A DNA stretch of 64,000 bases from contig NZ_BMFH01000002.1 in the NCBI RefSeq assembly GCF_014638095.1, forward strand, positions 310,001 through 374,000. Direction: 5' to 3'. The position numbers were made by a program, and so were the translations under genes. The DNA is from Muriicola marianensis (GTDB taxonomy: Bacteria > Bacteroidota > Bacteroidia > Flavobacteriales > Flavobacteriaceae). Each line of letters begins with the position of its first letter. Position 1 is the stretch's first letter. This document shows, in pieces, positions 56,064-63,954 of this stretch. The notes under the pieces are model-generated. The model worked only from the letters and a program-made list of their open reading frames with translations, was not told where the DNA came from and did no database searches.

Positions 56064-57483
56064 AGGATTCACTTTGGCACTGGCCATGATCTGTACGGGT
56101 GCCATCGCGCAGAAACAGACCAAGACCTACAAAGAGGAATTCAAAATAGAACCCAATGCCGTCATCGACATCAATACGAGCTATGCCGATATCCAATTTG
56201 AAACCTGGGATAAAAACGAGGTGGTGGTGGAAGGAACCATTGAACTGGAAGGGGCTACTGAGGAAGAAGCCAGGGCCTATTTTGAGAATTCGGGGATTGA
56301 GATTCTGGGCAACAGCAAAACCGTTGAGATCAGGACTTCCGGGAACAGCGGTTGGGGCCGCATAGCCGGAGCCTGGCCTTCGGCTGAAATGATGGAACTG
56401 GACTTCCGCATTCCCGATGTGGATGCCATCATCCATTCCATCGACATCCCTGAGATACCCCCTATGCCTGAGATGCCACCCTTGCCACCTATGCCCGATT
56501 TTGAATTCGACTATGAAGCCTTTAAAAAAGACGGGGAGAAGTACATGAAAAAATGGAAGAAGGAATTCAACAAGAGCTTTGACAAGGAGTACCAGGAGAA
56601 AATGGAGGCCTGGGGCCGGGAATTTGCTGCCAGGGCCGAGGCCAGAAAAGACCTGATGGAAGAAAGACGTGAAGTGATGGAAGAACAAAGGGCTGAGATG
56701 CGGGAGCAAAATGAACAGCTTCGGGAACAGGCTGAGCAGGCCAGGGAACAGGCCATGAAGGACCGGGAGCGAGCCAGGGAAGAAGTCCGCAAGGTCAGGG
56801 AGCAAATCAGGACGGAAATGAGGAATTCAGACGAATCTAACTTCTTTTTCCGTTCGGCTGATGGGGAATCCAAGTCGTACAAGGTTAAAAAGACCATCAA
56901 GATCAAAATGCCTAAGTCGGCCATCCTGAAAATGAATGTGCGGCATGGGGAAGTAAAACTGGCGGCCAATACCAGGAACATTCGTGCAACCTTGTCTTAC
57001 GCAAGGTTGCATGCTGCCAGTATTGAAGGTAATGATACAGAGATCAACGCCGCCTACACCCCCGTGAAAGTAGCACAATGGAAATACGGAAATCTGAACA
57101 CAAGCTTTACCGATCAGGTGGAGCTCGATGCCGTGACGGATCTGAACCTGAACGCTACCTCTTCCGAGGTGAAGATCAACAAGGTGCTCCGGAACCTGAT
57201 CAGCAGGAACGAACTGGGGGCTATTTATATCAGCACTGTAGATCCCAATTTTAAAAAGATCGATATAGAAGTGAGGAACGGGGAATTTGAATGTGTTCTT
57301 CCCAACACCCCCTTTGCAGTATCAGTGAGAAATACCCAATCCGATTTCAATTTCCCTGCTTCCTGGATACTTAAAACCACCAAAGACGGTCCACGCGTCC
57401 TCTACACCGGAAATTCCGGCAAAGGCAATTCAGACAGGGTCTTTAAACTCAACACGGCCTATAGTTCCGTAGTATTGCAATAG
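56035..57483 (+). CDS. Exported coiled-coil protein with beta-helix-like (DUF4097-type) ends
   Basis: 482 residues; signal peptide to about AIAQ (residue 26). First ~135 residues: beta-rich, opening EFKIEPNAVIDINTSYADIQFETWDKNEVVVEG as in adhesin-like DUF4097 proteins. Then a proline/methionine hinge (about 139-157), a long Glu/Arg/Lys coiled coil (about 165-262, with EEQRAEMREQNEQLREQAEQ repeats) and a second beta-rich part (about 275-482: ILKMNVRHGEVKLAANTRN). The coiled-coil insertion is unusual for this family. Presumably periplasmic or surface-exposed and sensed or controlled by the ECF pair. Confidence 0.88.
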   Translation: MKQLRTTPFKGFTLALAMICTGAIAQKQTKTYKEEFKIEPNAVIDINTSYADIQFETWDKNEVVVEGTIELEGATEEEARAYFENSGIEILGNSKTVEIRTSGNSGWGRIAGAWPSAEMMELDFRIPDVDAIIHSIDIPEIPPMPEMPPLPPMPDFEFDYEAFKKDGEKYMKKWKKEFNKSFDKEYQEKMEAWGREFAARAEARKDLMEERREVMEEQRAEMREQNEQLREQAEQAREQAMKDRERAREEVRKVREQIRTEMRNSDESNFFFRSADGESKSYKVKKTIKIKMPKSAILKMNVRHGEVKLAANTRNIRATLSYARLHAASIEGNDTEINAAYTPVKVAQWKYGNLNTSFTDQVELDAVTDLNLNATSSEVKINKVLRNLISRNELGAIYISTVDPNFKKIDIEVRNGEFECVLPNTPFAVSVRNTQSDFNFPASWILKTTKDGPRVLYTGNSGKGNSDRVFKLNTAYSSVVLQ

Positions 57484-57486
57484 AGA

Positions 57487-58224
57487 TTACTCCTCCAGCA
57501 CCAGGGTGCCAAAGATATCCGCATTGATCCACCCCTGGTTTTTATCTTCCCCGGGTACAAATACCGATCCCACAAAATTCTCCCTCTCTGCACTGCCGTC
57601 ATTGTCACAGTACGCCAGGGCAAAACCGATCTTCTTATTTTTTTTCAGGGGTACGGGAATATTGATCCCTCCGTCCTGGTAATCGTCCTTAAACAGCCGG
57701 ATGGCCAATTCCCAGGTGCTGAGATTTCCATCCACCCTGCGGGCAGAACGAATATGGTCGTTGTAGAGTCTGGGTTCCCGATCAGGGGCCAGGTCGACCA
57801 CATTCCCATCCAGGGCAATGTGGTACGCAAAAGCATTGTGGCTGAACTGGTGCAACCCTCCCGAGTTATCCTCATCTATGAAAACCTCTACACAGTCGTC
57901 ATCCCACCAGAGTTTCAGGGGGTCTTTTCGGGCGTCGTACAGGATGTCGTCAGTGATCTCGACCAGAACGTACAGGTAGTCCTCATCCCAGCTGAGTTTG
58001 TACCGCCCGTTAAAATCTTCAAAAGTATAGGCTTCACCAAGCCAGTTTTGATCCAGCAGATGCCAGGTAGCCATATTCCAGCAGGTTTCAGTGGCTAAAC
58101 CATCCAGGGTAGGGGGGGTAGAGGTCTTCTTTACGACCAAAAGCTGATGGTCTTCTTTTTCGGTGGATTTGCCGCAACTTGTAATACAAGCCAGGGCGAG
58201 AATCAACATAGCGTATTTCATCAC
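57487..58224 (-). CDS. CBM9-like domain lipoprotein
   Basis: 245 residues. Lipobox CITSC (Cys about 17) marks a lipoprotein. One CBM9-type sandwich: PPTLDGLATETCWNMATW, YKLSWDEDYLYVLVEITDD, WWDDDCVEVFIDEDNS, LSTWELAIRLF and the late INADIFGTLVLEE. Carbohydrate binding is inferred from the fold; the aromatic residues needed would have to be checked on a model. Stop lies 3 nt from the stop of the convergent coiled-coil gene. 196 bp upstream (58225-58420) contain no gene and no obvious promoter box. Confidence 0.88.
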   Translation of the reverse strand: MMKYAMLILALACITSCGKSTEKEDHQLLVVKKTSTPPTLDGLATETCWNMATWHLLDQNWLGEAYTFEDFNGRYKLSWDEDYLYVLVEITDDILYDARKDPLKLWWDDDCVEVFIDEDNSGGLHQFSHNAFAYHIALDGNVVDLAPDREPRLYNDHIRSARRVDGNLSTWELAIRLFKDDYQDGGINIPVPLKKNKKIGFALAYCDNDGSAERENFVGSVFVPGEDKNQGWINADIFGTLVLEE

Positions 58225-58420
58225 ACAGGATTTTAAGTTCTCAAGGGCTCAATCACTCCTTGATGAATGAAAGCCATAGATTTGGGGTCCAGAGGGCAGA
58301 TTAAAGATACAATTTAATCAGAATTCCCCTGCGTTTTAAAGAAAATCTCGATGAATGTCGATCTCCTGACCTGGGTCGATTTTATTGAGAAAGGCAAAGT
58401 AAATAGTTCCCGGGCAGATT

Positions 58421-59101
58421 CTAGTGACTATCCTTCTTGAGGTACTCCGCAAAATTCTCCTTAAACCGATTGAGGCGGGGGATGGAGACATTGCGGATGT
58501 AAGAGTCATTGGGATGTTTACGCTCGTAATCCTGGTGGTATTCCTCGGCCTTCCAGAAAGTAGTAAAGGGCTTGATCTCAGTGACGATAGGCTTTCCGTA
58601 CACCCCACTCTCGTCCAGAGCTTTTTGGTACTCCTCAATGATCTTGCGCTCTTCCTCGTTCTTGTAGAAGGCGATAGAGCGATACTGCGGCCCCCGGTCC
58701 GGTCCTTGCCGATTGAGGGTAGTCGGGTCGTGAGAGCCGTAAAAGACCTGTACCAGTTCAAAGAAACTCACTTCTTCCGGATCGTAATAGACCTCTACGG
58801 CTTCGGCATGGGTGGTACGACCGTAACTCACCTGTTCATAGGTAGGATTTTCCTCTGTTCCGCCTGCATAGCCCGAAACTGCTTCCTTCACGCCTTTTAC
58901 GCTTTCGTAAATAGCCTCCACACACCAGAAACAGCCGCTGGCAAAATAGGCGGTCTCGTATTTCTGAAGTTCGGTATCTGAGAGTTTCTCTTCCTGTGCC
59001 AGGGGTTCACCGGCCTGCTGGTCTGGACTTTTGGCCTTGGTCTGGCAACTCATAGAAACCAGGGCAATCACAGTAAAAAAGGTAGTTTTAAGCAATTTCA
59101 T
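58421..59101 (-). CDS. msrA: Peptide methionine-(S)-sulfoxide reductase lipoprotein
   Basis: 226 residues. Lipobox SMSC (Cys19) makes it an envelope lipoprotein. Catalytic motif AYFASGCFWCVEAIYESVKGV with Cys57 (nucleophile) and Cys60; SGYAGGTEENPTYEQVSYGRTTHAEAVEVYYDP (landmarks SGYAGG and HAEAVEV), FYGSHDPTTLNRQGPDRGPQYRS. Reduces methionine-S-sulfoxide in exported proteins. The MsrB domain is not fused and not adjacent. Confidence 0.96.
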   Translation of the reverse strand: MKLLKTTFFTVIALVSMSCQTKAKSPDQQAGEPLAQEEKLSDTELQKYETAYFASGCFWCVEAIYESVKGVKEAVSGYAGGTEENPTYEQVSYGRTTHAEAVEVYYDPEEVSFFELVQVFYGSHDPTTLNRQGPDRGPQYRSIAFYKNEEERKIIEEYQKALDESGVYGKPIVTEIKPFTTFWKAEEYHQDYERKHPNDSYIRNVSIPRLNRFKENFAEYLKKDSH

Positions 59102-59208
59102 AGCAATTTTTTAATTTGATTTGCAAAAGGTATAAAACCTCATAAAAATCAGGGTTAAGACGATGTTAATTATCCCGAGAAATCATTCGGCCTCTCAGCT
59201 TAAACGAT

Positions 59209-59910
59209 ATGCTGACAATATCTGACGACTTTACAACTCCTTCGGGTGCCGGACCCGTAATGGATGCCTCCATTCCATGGGAGGACTACACACCTCTTGA
59301 TCTGAGTACTGCCAACAGGGAATTGGAAGGAATAGACCTGGGTGATCCTGCGGCCTGCCAGGGATATATAGATTTAGTCCTGAGGCGGAATTCTGCCAGG
59401 ATCGCCTATGGGGGATATCTGGAACAGCGCAATCTCTACCGGGGTAATGCGGGTTTTGAATCGGGTGAAGAACCACGTGATATTCACCTGGGGATTGATT
59501 TCTGGGCCGAGGCCGGGACGCCGGTCCTCGCCCCTCTTAGCGGAAAGGTCCACAGTTTTAAGAACAATGCAGACAAGGGAGATTACGGCCCTACCATCAT
59601 CCTGACCCATGAGACTGGCAAAAACACTTTTTATACCCTCTATGGCCATCTTTCCCTCGAATCACTCGAGGGACTTTACCCCGGAAAACAGATAGGAAAA
59701 GGGGAGGTACTGGGATCACTGGGTACTCCTGATATCAATGTGAACTACGCGCCTCACCTGCATTTCCAATTGATTCTTGATATGGAAGGCAAACAGGGAG
59801 ATTACCCCGGGGTATGCATGGCCTCTGATTTGGAATTTTACAAACGGAATTGTCCGGATCCCTTTTTAATCCTAGGTTCACAAGGACTTAAGGATCACTT
59901 CCGGCGGTGA
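59209..59910 (+). CDS. M23-family metallopeptidase (LytM/peptidoglycan endopeptidase fold)
   Basis: 233 residues, no signal peptide recognisable. LytM metal site: IHLGIDFWAEAGTPVLAPLSG (H and D of HxxxD) and APHLHFQLILD (HxH), plus the YGHLSLESLEGL strand. Peptidoglycan cross-link cleavage is the family role, but lack of an export signal and the preceding ~80-residue N-terminal domain leave its target open. Overlaps the convergent membrane-protein gene by 16 nt. Confidence 0.9.
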   Translation: MLTISDDFTTPSGAGPVMDASIPWEDYTPLDLSTANRELEGIDLGDPAACQGYIDLVLRRNSARIAYGGYLEQRNLYRGNAGFESGEEPRDIHLGIDFWAEAGTPVLAPLSGKVHSFKNNADKGDYGPTIILTHETGKNTFYTLYGHLSLESLEGLYPGKQIGKGEVLGSLGTPDINVNYAPHLHFQLILDMEGKQGDYPGVCMASDLEFYKRNCPDPFLILGSQGLKDHFRR

Positions 59911-60353
59911 AATAAACGTTGGAACACCTCGATGATAAGATGCACAGCAAACAATACAATAGTGCCCAGTGGAATTCCAAGGCTCAGACCCCAGAACAGT
60001 GACATAGCAGTTTGTCCACCCTGAAATGTCTCCGACTGCCCGAAGTTGAAGTTCATATTTCCCGCCAGCCCGTAGGATATCGGGACCCAAAGGAAGGCTA
60101 ACACGATTACAATCTTTAGCGCAACCGCCATCGACCTGTAGAAAAAACCCTGGGGTTCCCTGAACCTCCTAACCCCGCAATAGAGGCTCATGGGTAAGGA
60201 AATAAGTCCGGCCCAGGTAATAAAACTGCCCAGGGGGACCGTATCGTTTTCTCCGAGGGGGTATTCCAGGGCGGGAGAGGCAGTGACCAGGAGATAAATC
60301 GACAGGGCACAGACGCCAAGGGAGAGGAATAGACCGATTAAACTCTTCTTCAT
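59895..60353 (-). CDS. Uncharacterised membrane protein
   Basis: 152 residues with four hydrophobic segments (about 5-26, 42-60, 75-97, 118-142) and a basic C-terminus (RLFHRRK). I do not recognise a family. Its 3' end overlaps the M23 gene by 16 nt, tail to tail. No operon partner. Confidence 0.75.
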   Translation of the reverse strand: MKKSLIGLFLSLGVCALSIYLLVTASPALEYPLGENDTVPLGSFITWAGLISLPMSLYCGVRRFREPQGFFYRSMAVALKIVIVLAFLWVPISYGLAGNMNFNFGQSETFQGGQTAMSLFWGLSLGIPLGTIVLFAVHLIIEVFQRLFHRRK

Positions 60354-60480
60354 ACCTGCTAAGTTAATGGATTACCGGATAGAGTTAATTACGCCAAACT
60401 GAATTCACTTGCAGTTTCACATAATTATTTGTTCCGAAGCTTTCGATATTAGGAATATTAATTAGGCAGGCACCGATTAA

Positions 60481-60840
60481 CGACCCCTTTTTCCGATTAG
60501 CGGTTTTGAGGTTCCGTGACGTTCACCGATGAATTTTTACACTTTACCCGGATTCTCGCCAGATACCGAAAAATAAGGGTTTTTCAGCGAACGACACCCC
60601 GGTGAAACCCCTGTCATCGCGTTTTATTTATATAAAACGCAAGACATGAAAACGCTCGTAACTTTCTTCTTCTTCTTCCTGATCAGCTTCGCTGCCCAGG
60701 CTCAGAATAACACTCCTGAAGTAAAGGTGGAAACTGCAAAAAAAGAAGTGGTTGCTCCTGCTGCTGAGAAGGAAAGCGTTGCCCGTCTGTATCGTTTTAA
60801 GAACAGCCGTATCAAAAAAGAGCTTTCTTTTAAGACTTCT
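60481..60840 (+). repeat. Direct repeat copy A (leader plus secreted-peptide gene)
   Basis: 360 bp matching 63571-63930 at a constant offset of 3090 bp, with seven single-base differences (60485, 60515, 60545, 60585, 60603, 60618, 60667). The non-coding part (60481-60645) has six of them, the coding part one. Similarity falls off abruptly on both sides: upstream of 60481 and after 60840, 24 nt before the end of the stop codon. No inverted terminal repeats or transposase are visible. The 292-bp gap upstream of the peptide gene (60354-60645) otherwise holds nothing I can identify. Confidence 0.93.
60619..60640 (+). promoter_or_regulatory. Leader hairpin just before the peptide start (copy A)
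   Basis: Perfect 9-bp arms GCGTTTTAT / ATAAAACGC around a TTAT loop, ending 5 nt before the ATG at 60646, and identical in copy B. It could mask the ribosome entry region or be a protein-binding palindrome. No T-tract, so not a terminator. A second possible pairing is GGGTTT (60577-60582) with AAACCC (60605-60610). Confidence 0.6.
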
Positions 60841-60864
60841 AGAGGATCTTCTAAACTTGCCTAA
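60646..60864 (+). CDS. Small secreted basic peptide (copy A)
   Basis: 72 residues: MKTLVTFFFFFLISFAAQAQ is a signal peptide with cleavage expected after AQAQ. The mature ~52 residues have an acidic-and-basic N-half (KVETAKKEVVAPAAEKES) and a strongly basic end, SVARLYRFKNSRIKKELSF then KTSRGSSKLA; no cysteine. Family not recognised. Frame is conserved against copy B (63736), with one substitution in the signal peptide (F8L) and a different last eight residues. Coding status is supported by the signal peptide and by sequence conservation. No consensus promoter box in the leader. Confidence 0.8.
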   Translation: MKTLVTFFFFFLISFAAQAQNNTPEVKVETAKKEVVAPAAEKESVARLYRFKNSRIKKELSFKTSRGSSKLA

Positions 60865-60971
60865 GAACTAGTTAGGGAAATGCTGTTTTTTGATTTCGCC
60901 CGGCACTGAGAAATTATAATCCATCTCTTCAATCGTTTTAAAGCCATATTCCCCAAAAAGACTATCCGCTA

Positions 60972-61367
60972 TTAAGTAGGCATTTGAGGAGGAATTAGCA
61001 TCGTCCAGTTCGCATGTACCATTTTCCACCGGGATCCGGTTAGTGAATATACCACAGTGGCTGCCCATTTTGTGGAGGGGCTGCCATCGAGTAAGCTGGG
61101 GTGGTACTGGTAGGACAGTATAACGGTATCGCCGTATTTCCTTGCCTTCAGCCCGGCCATTTCATAGGTGTGAGCCGGAAGCTCGGCAAATGTTTTTTTT
61201 GCGTAGGCAATGACATTTTCCATTCCCTCAACCAATTCCTGTGCACCTAGATTGTCAAAATAGATAAGATCCGGATGTGCGTGGATGGCATATCCTTCGG
61301 CTTTTCCACTGGCCCATCCATCCAGCGCTTCCCTTTCTAATGCAATAACCTGGTCAATTGCTTTCAT
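60972..61367 (-). CDS. SnoaL-like / NTF2-fold (DUF4440-type) protein
   Basis: 131 residues, no signal peptide. VIALEREALDGWASGKAEGYAIHAHPDLIYFDN is the typical N-terminal helix-strand start (landmarks REALDGW and DLIYFDN), and the end WKMVHANWTML closes the cone-shaped fold. Small-molecule binding or isomerase-type roles occur; none can be assigned. Overlaps the cyclase gene by 14 nt on the same strand, so the two are likely translated together. Confidence 0.85.
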   Translation of the reverse strand: MKAIDQVIALEREALDGWASGKAEGYAIHAHPDLIYFDNLGAQELVEGMENVIAYAKKTFAELPAHTYEMAGLKARKYGDTVILSYQYHPSLLDGSPSTKWAATVVYSLTGSRWKMVHANWTMLIPPQMPT

Positions 61368-63315
61368 GATTCACTTTATTAAAAAATTGATTTAAATACA
61401 TTTGATTCAGCAACTCCTGATATTCCGGCAGATCTCTCAAACGATCAAAAATAGGATCGATACCTAAGTAAGGCATATTCGGATCTCGTATCTCATAGGC
61501 CTTTTTGAGGTATTCGATTGCTCTTTCTGAATTTCCGGCCCGCGTGTACAAGGTGGCTATCTGCCAGGGGGTGTGATAGGCACCGTCCCGATCTTCACTT
61601 TTGTATTCAGCGACTCCGGAAAGGGCAGTCGGGTAGCCACCTTCTCTAAACCCTTCCTCCAGGATTTCTGCAGACCTGGCTTCTCCTTTTTCAAGGTAGG
61701 ATACTTTAAACATCTCATATGACCTATCATATTCCCCAAGGTTGAAATACACGGTCCTCAGGGTGGAGTAAGCGATGGGATGATTTCCTCTGTCCTTAAT
61801 TATATTCAGTAAGATGGCTTCGGCACTTCGAAATTTCCGGGCATAGTTAAGGACCATGCCGTAAAGGGACTGTATGAGTTCATTGAAAGGGTCTAGTTGA
61901 ATGCTGAGTTCGGCCTCTGCTACGGCTTCCTGAAGCCGGTTGGTAATGGCCAGTAAATGGGCAAAATATGCCCTGCCTTTGGCATTATTGGGATTTAATT
62001 CTAAGGCGCGTTTAAAGGCCTTATATGCCTTGTCCCATTCCCAGTCGATCCATGTATGGAGAGAAGCCCGCCAAAAGTAAGATTCTGCATTTTCACCATC
62101 AAGGGACATGGATCTGTACATATTCTTGTAGACATTCGGCAAGGCCTTAGCCTGATTGACGAATCCCATTTGAGCCCTGCCAAGCCATACACCGGCCATG
62201 GCAGTATAAGCCGGCGCAAAATTCGGATCCAGCTGAGTCGACTTCAAAAAACATTCCAGTGATCGGTCCAGTCCCTCTTTGCTTAGTTGTTCCCAGTAGT
62301 GTACTCCTTTTAAATAGGTTTCATAGGCTTCAGGGATGACTTCATAATAATTTTCAACCTGATCTCTTTCTCTTTGGGTCAGTTTGGCATCGATCTCTTC
62401 TGTAATGTCCTTTACCAGTTCGTTGTACATGGAAAGGACATTTTTAAGCTCCCGATCGTAAGATTTGGCCCAAAGATGCTCTTCTTTAACAATCGTTTTT
62501 ATGAGCTGGACCTGTATTCTGATGTGATTTTTATCTTTGAATACAGTGGCTTCGACAATGGCATCTACCCCGAGATCCCCGGCAATGTGCAACATGGGCG
62601 AAGTAGTATTCCGATAACGCAGTGTTGATGTCCTGGAGATGACCCTCAGGGAGTTGATCTGAGCGAGCTCGGTTATCAGAGCATCATGCATTCCATCTAC
62701 GAAAAACTGTTGTTCGGGATCTCCTGAAAGGCTGTGAAAAGGTAGGACGGCTATAGACTCTATTATGTCTGACCCACTCAATTCCTTTTTCCTGTGATGA
62801 GAGGTCTTCGGGAATTCCGGGTCGGCTATAGCATACGTGGTAACAGGCAGTGCCACATTCTTTAAAGGGAGTTCACCGAGTTTATCAAAGATGATATCAC
62901 AGTCATTTCCAATGGATTCTCGAACTTTTGACGAGAGAAAGATCCCGCCAGGATCTGCAATGGATTGCAACCTTGAGGCAATGTTAACGCCGTTCCCGAA
63001 GACATCGCCCTGCTCCACGGTAACTTCCCCAAAGTCGATCCCGATTCTGATCTTACATAGCAAGTTCCTGGCGTCCAGTTGTATATCCCTGGCGCATAGT
63101 GTGGCATCGAGAGGGTTTGCGAATCGTGCAAGCATTCCATCTCCCATCTCTTTGATCACCTCCCCATCATGTTTTCTGATCTGCTCCAGGTGAATCGCCC
63201 TGCTTTGTCTCAACAGCTCCAGGGTTTTGGTTTCGTCCTGTCCCATCATGGTGGTATACCCCACAATATCGGTAAACATGATAGCAGCTAGCTGCTTTTC
63301 AACGGACTGATGCAT
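61354..63315 (-). CDS. Class III adenylate cyclase with TPR domain
   Basis: 653 residues, no membrane segment. Cyclase domain about 8-165: MFTDIVGYTTMMG with metal Asp16, VIKEMGDGMLARF with Lys55 and metal Asp59, GDVFGNGVNIASRL with Asp104 (base recognition), Asn111 and Arg115. Lys55 plus Asp104 is the adenine-selecting pair, so cAMP is predicted rather than cGMP. Next IAVLPFHSLSGDPEQQFF begins a TolB/FlgO-like domain (about 188-320) often found in such proteins, then TPR repeats (about 330-640). Followed 14 nt inside by the SnoaL-like gene. It lies between the two peptide-gene copies but is transcribed the opposite way. Confidence 0.92.
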   Translation of the reverse strand: MHQSVEKQLAAIMFTDIVGYTTMMGQDETKTLELLRQSRAIHLEQIRKHDGEVIKEMGDGMLARFANPLDATLCARDIQLDARNLLCKIRIGIDFGEVTVEQGDVFGNGVNIASRLQSIADPGGIFLSSKVRESIGNDCDIIFDKLGELPLKNVALPVTTYAIADPEFPKTSHHRKKELSGSDIIESIAVLPFHSLSGDPEQQFFVDGMHDALITELAQINSLRVISRTSTLRYRNTTSPMLHIAGDLGVDAIVEATVFKDKNHIRIQVQLIKTIVKEEHLWAKSYDRELKNVLSMYNELVKDITEEIDAKLTQRERDQVENYYEVIPEAYETYLKGVHYWEQLSKEGLDRSLECFLKSTQLDPNFAPAYTAMAGVWLGRAQMGFVNQAKALPNVYKNMYRSMSLDGENAESYFWRASLHTWIDWEWDKAYKAFKRALELNPNNAKGRAYFAHLLAITNRLQEAVAEAELSIQLDPFNELIQSLYGMVLNYARKFRSAEAILLNIIKDRGNHPIAYSTLRTVYFNLGEYDRSYEMFKVSYLEKGEARSAEILEEGFREGGYPTALSGVAEYKSEDRDGAYHTPWQIATLYTRAGNSERAIEYLKKAYEIRDPNMPYLGIDPIFDRLRDLPEYQELLNQMYLNQFFNKVNHESN

Positions 63316-63570
63316 TTAGAGGAAGGTTGGTTACACAATCCTGAGTGGCCTGACCTTTAAATTAAGGTTTTAATCTCAATTTAAAAAGCATAAAAGATTG
63401 AAAATGTTGGGATTATGTAGATTCCAAAGACGATCCTTGTTAAGATCAAATCAAATAAATATTCAGATAAACAGAGCCATAACCTTTAGAGGAAACATTC
63501 ACCTCAGCAAGCCTGTTTCGATATCAAAGGGGTACGAGTGCGGTAAATGAACGAATTGAGGATAGATAAA
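63316..63570. other. Non-coding stretch upstream of the cyclase and peptide copy B
   Basis: 255 bp, AT-rich, between the cyclase start and the repeat copy B (the full gene-free stretch runs 63316-63735). I see no gene and no exact TAnnTTTG box on either strand. TTTAGAGGAA occurs twice (63315-63324 and 63485-63494), the first covering the end of the cyclase ATG. It should contain the divergent promoters of the cyclase operon and of the peptide gene. Confidence 0.5.
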
Positions 63571-63930
63571 CGACACCTTTTTCCGATTAGCGGTTTTGAG
63601 GTTCTGTGACGTTCACCGATGAATTTTTACACTTCACCCGGATTCTCGCCAGATACCGAAAAATAAGGGTTTTTTAGCGAACGACACCCCGGCGAAACCC
63701 CTGTCATTGCGTTTTATTTATATAAAACGCAAGACATGAAAACGCTCGTAACTTTCCTCTTCTTCTTCCTGATCAGCTTCGCTGCCCAGGCTCAGAATAA
63801 CACTCCTGAAGTAAAGGTGGAAACTGCAAAAAAAGAAGTGGTTGCTCCTGCTGCTGAGAAGGAAAGCGTTGCCCGTCTGTATCGTTTTAAGAACAGCCGT
63901 ATCAAAAAAGAGCTTTCTTTTAAGACTTCT
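63571..63930 (+). repeat. Direct repeat copy B (leader plus secreted-peptide gene)
   Basis: Same 360-bp unit as 60481-60840, seven differences. Identity stops abruptly after 63930; the following 24 nt differ at about a third of positions yet keep the reading frame and the SKLA end. Confidence 0.93.
63709..63730 (+). promoter_or_regulatory. Leader hairpin just before the peptide start (copy B)
   Basis: Identical to the hairpin of copy A (9-bp arms, TTAT loop), 5 nt before ATG 63736. The only nearby difference between copies is one base outside the stem. Confidence 0.6.
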
Positions 63931-63954
63931 AAAAGCATATCTAAACTGGCATAA
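63736..63954 (+). CDS. Small secreted basic peptide (copy B)
   Basis: 72 residues; signal peptide MKTLVTFLFFFLISFAAQAQ, then the same mature sequence as copy A up to the C-terminal SFKTS, ending KSISKLA instead of RGSSKLA. The C-terminal 28 residues hold nine Lys/Arg and one acidic residue. Same leader, same hairpin. Only 46 bp of sequence follow, with no visible terminator, so I cannot tell whether the array of copies continues beyond the window. Confidence 0.8.
   Translation: MKTLVTFLFFFLISFAAQAQNNTPEVKVETAKKEVVAPAAEKESVARLYRFKNSRIKKELSFKTSKSISKLA

Noticed and set aside
60868-61068. A 66-codon minus-strand frame that continues beyond the SnoaL-like stop and reads naturally near its end (SLFGEYGFKTIEEM...)
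   Set aside because: Half of it lies inside the SnoaL-like gene in another frame, that gene has a normal family C-terminus, and I see no signal, start context or homologue; it might be a gene remnant but cannot be supported.
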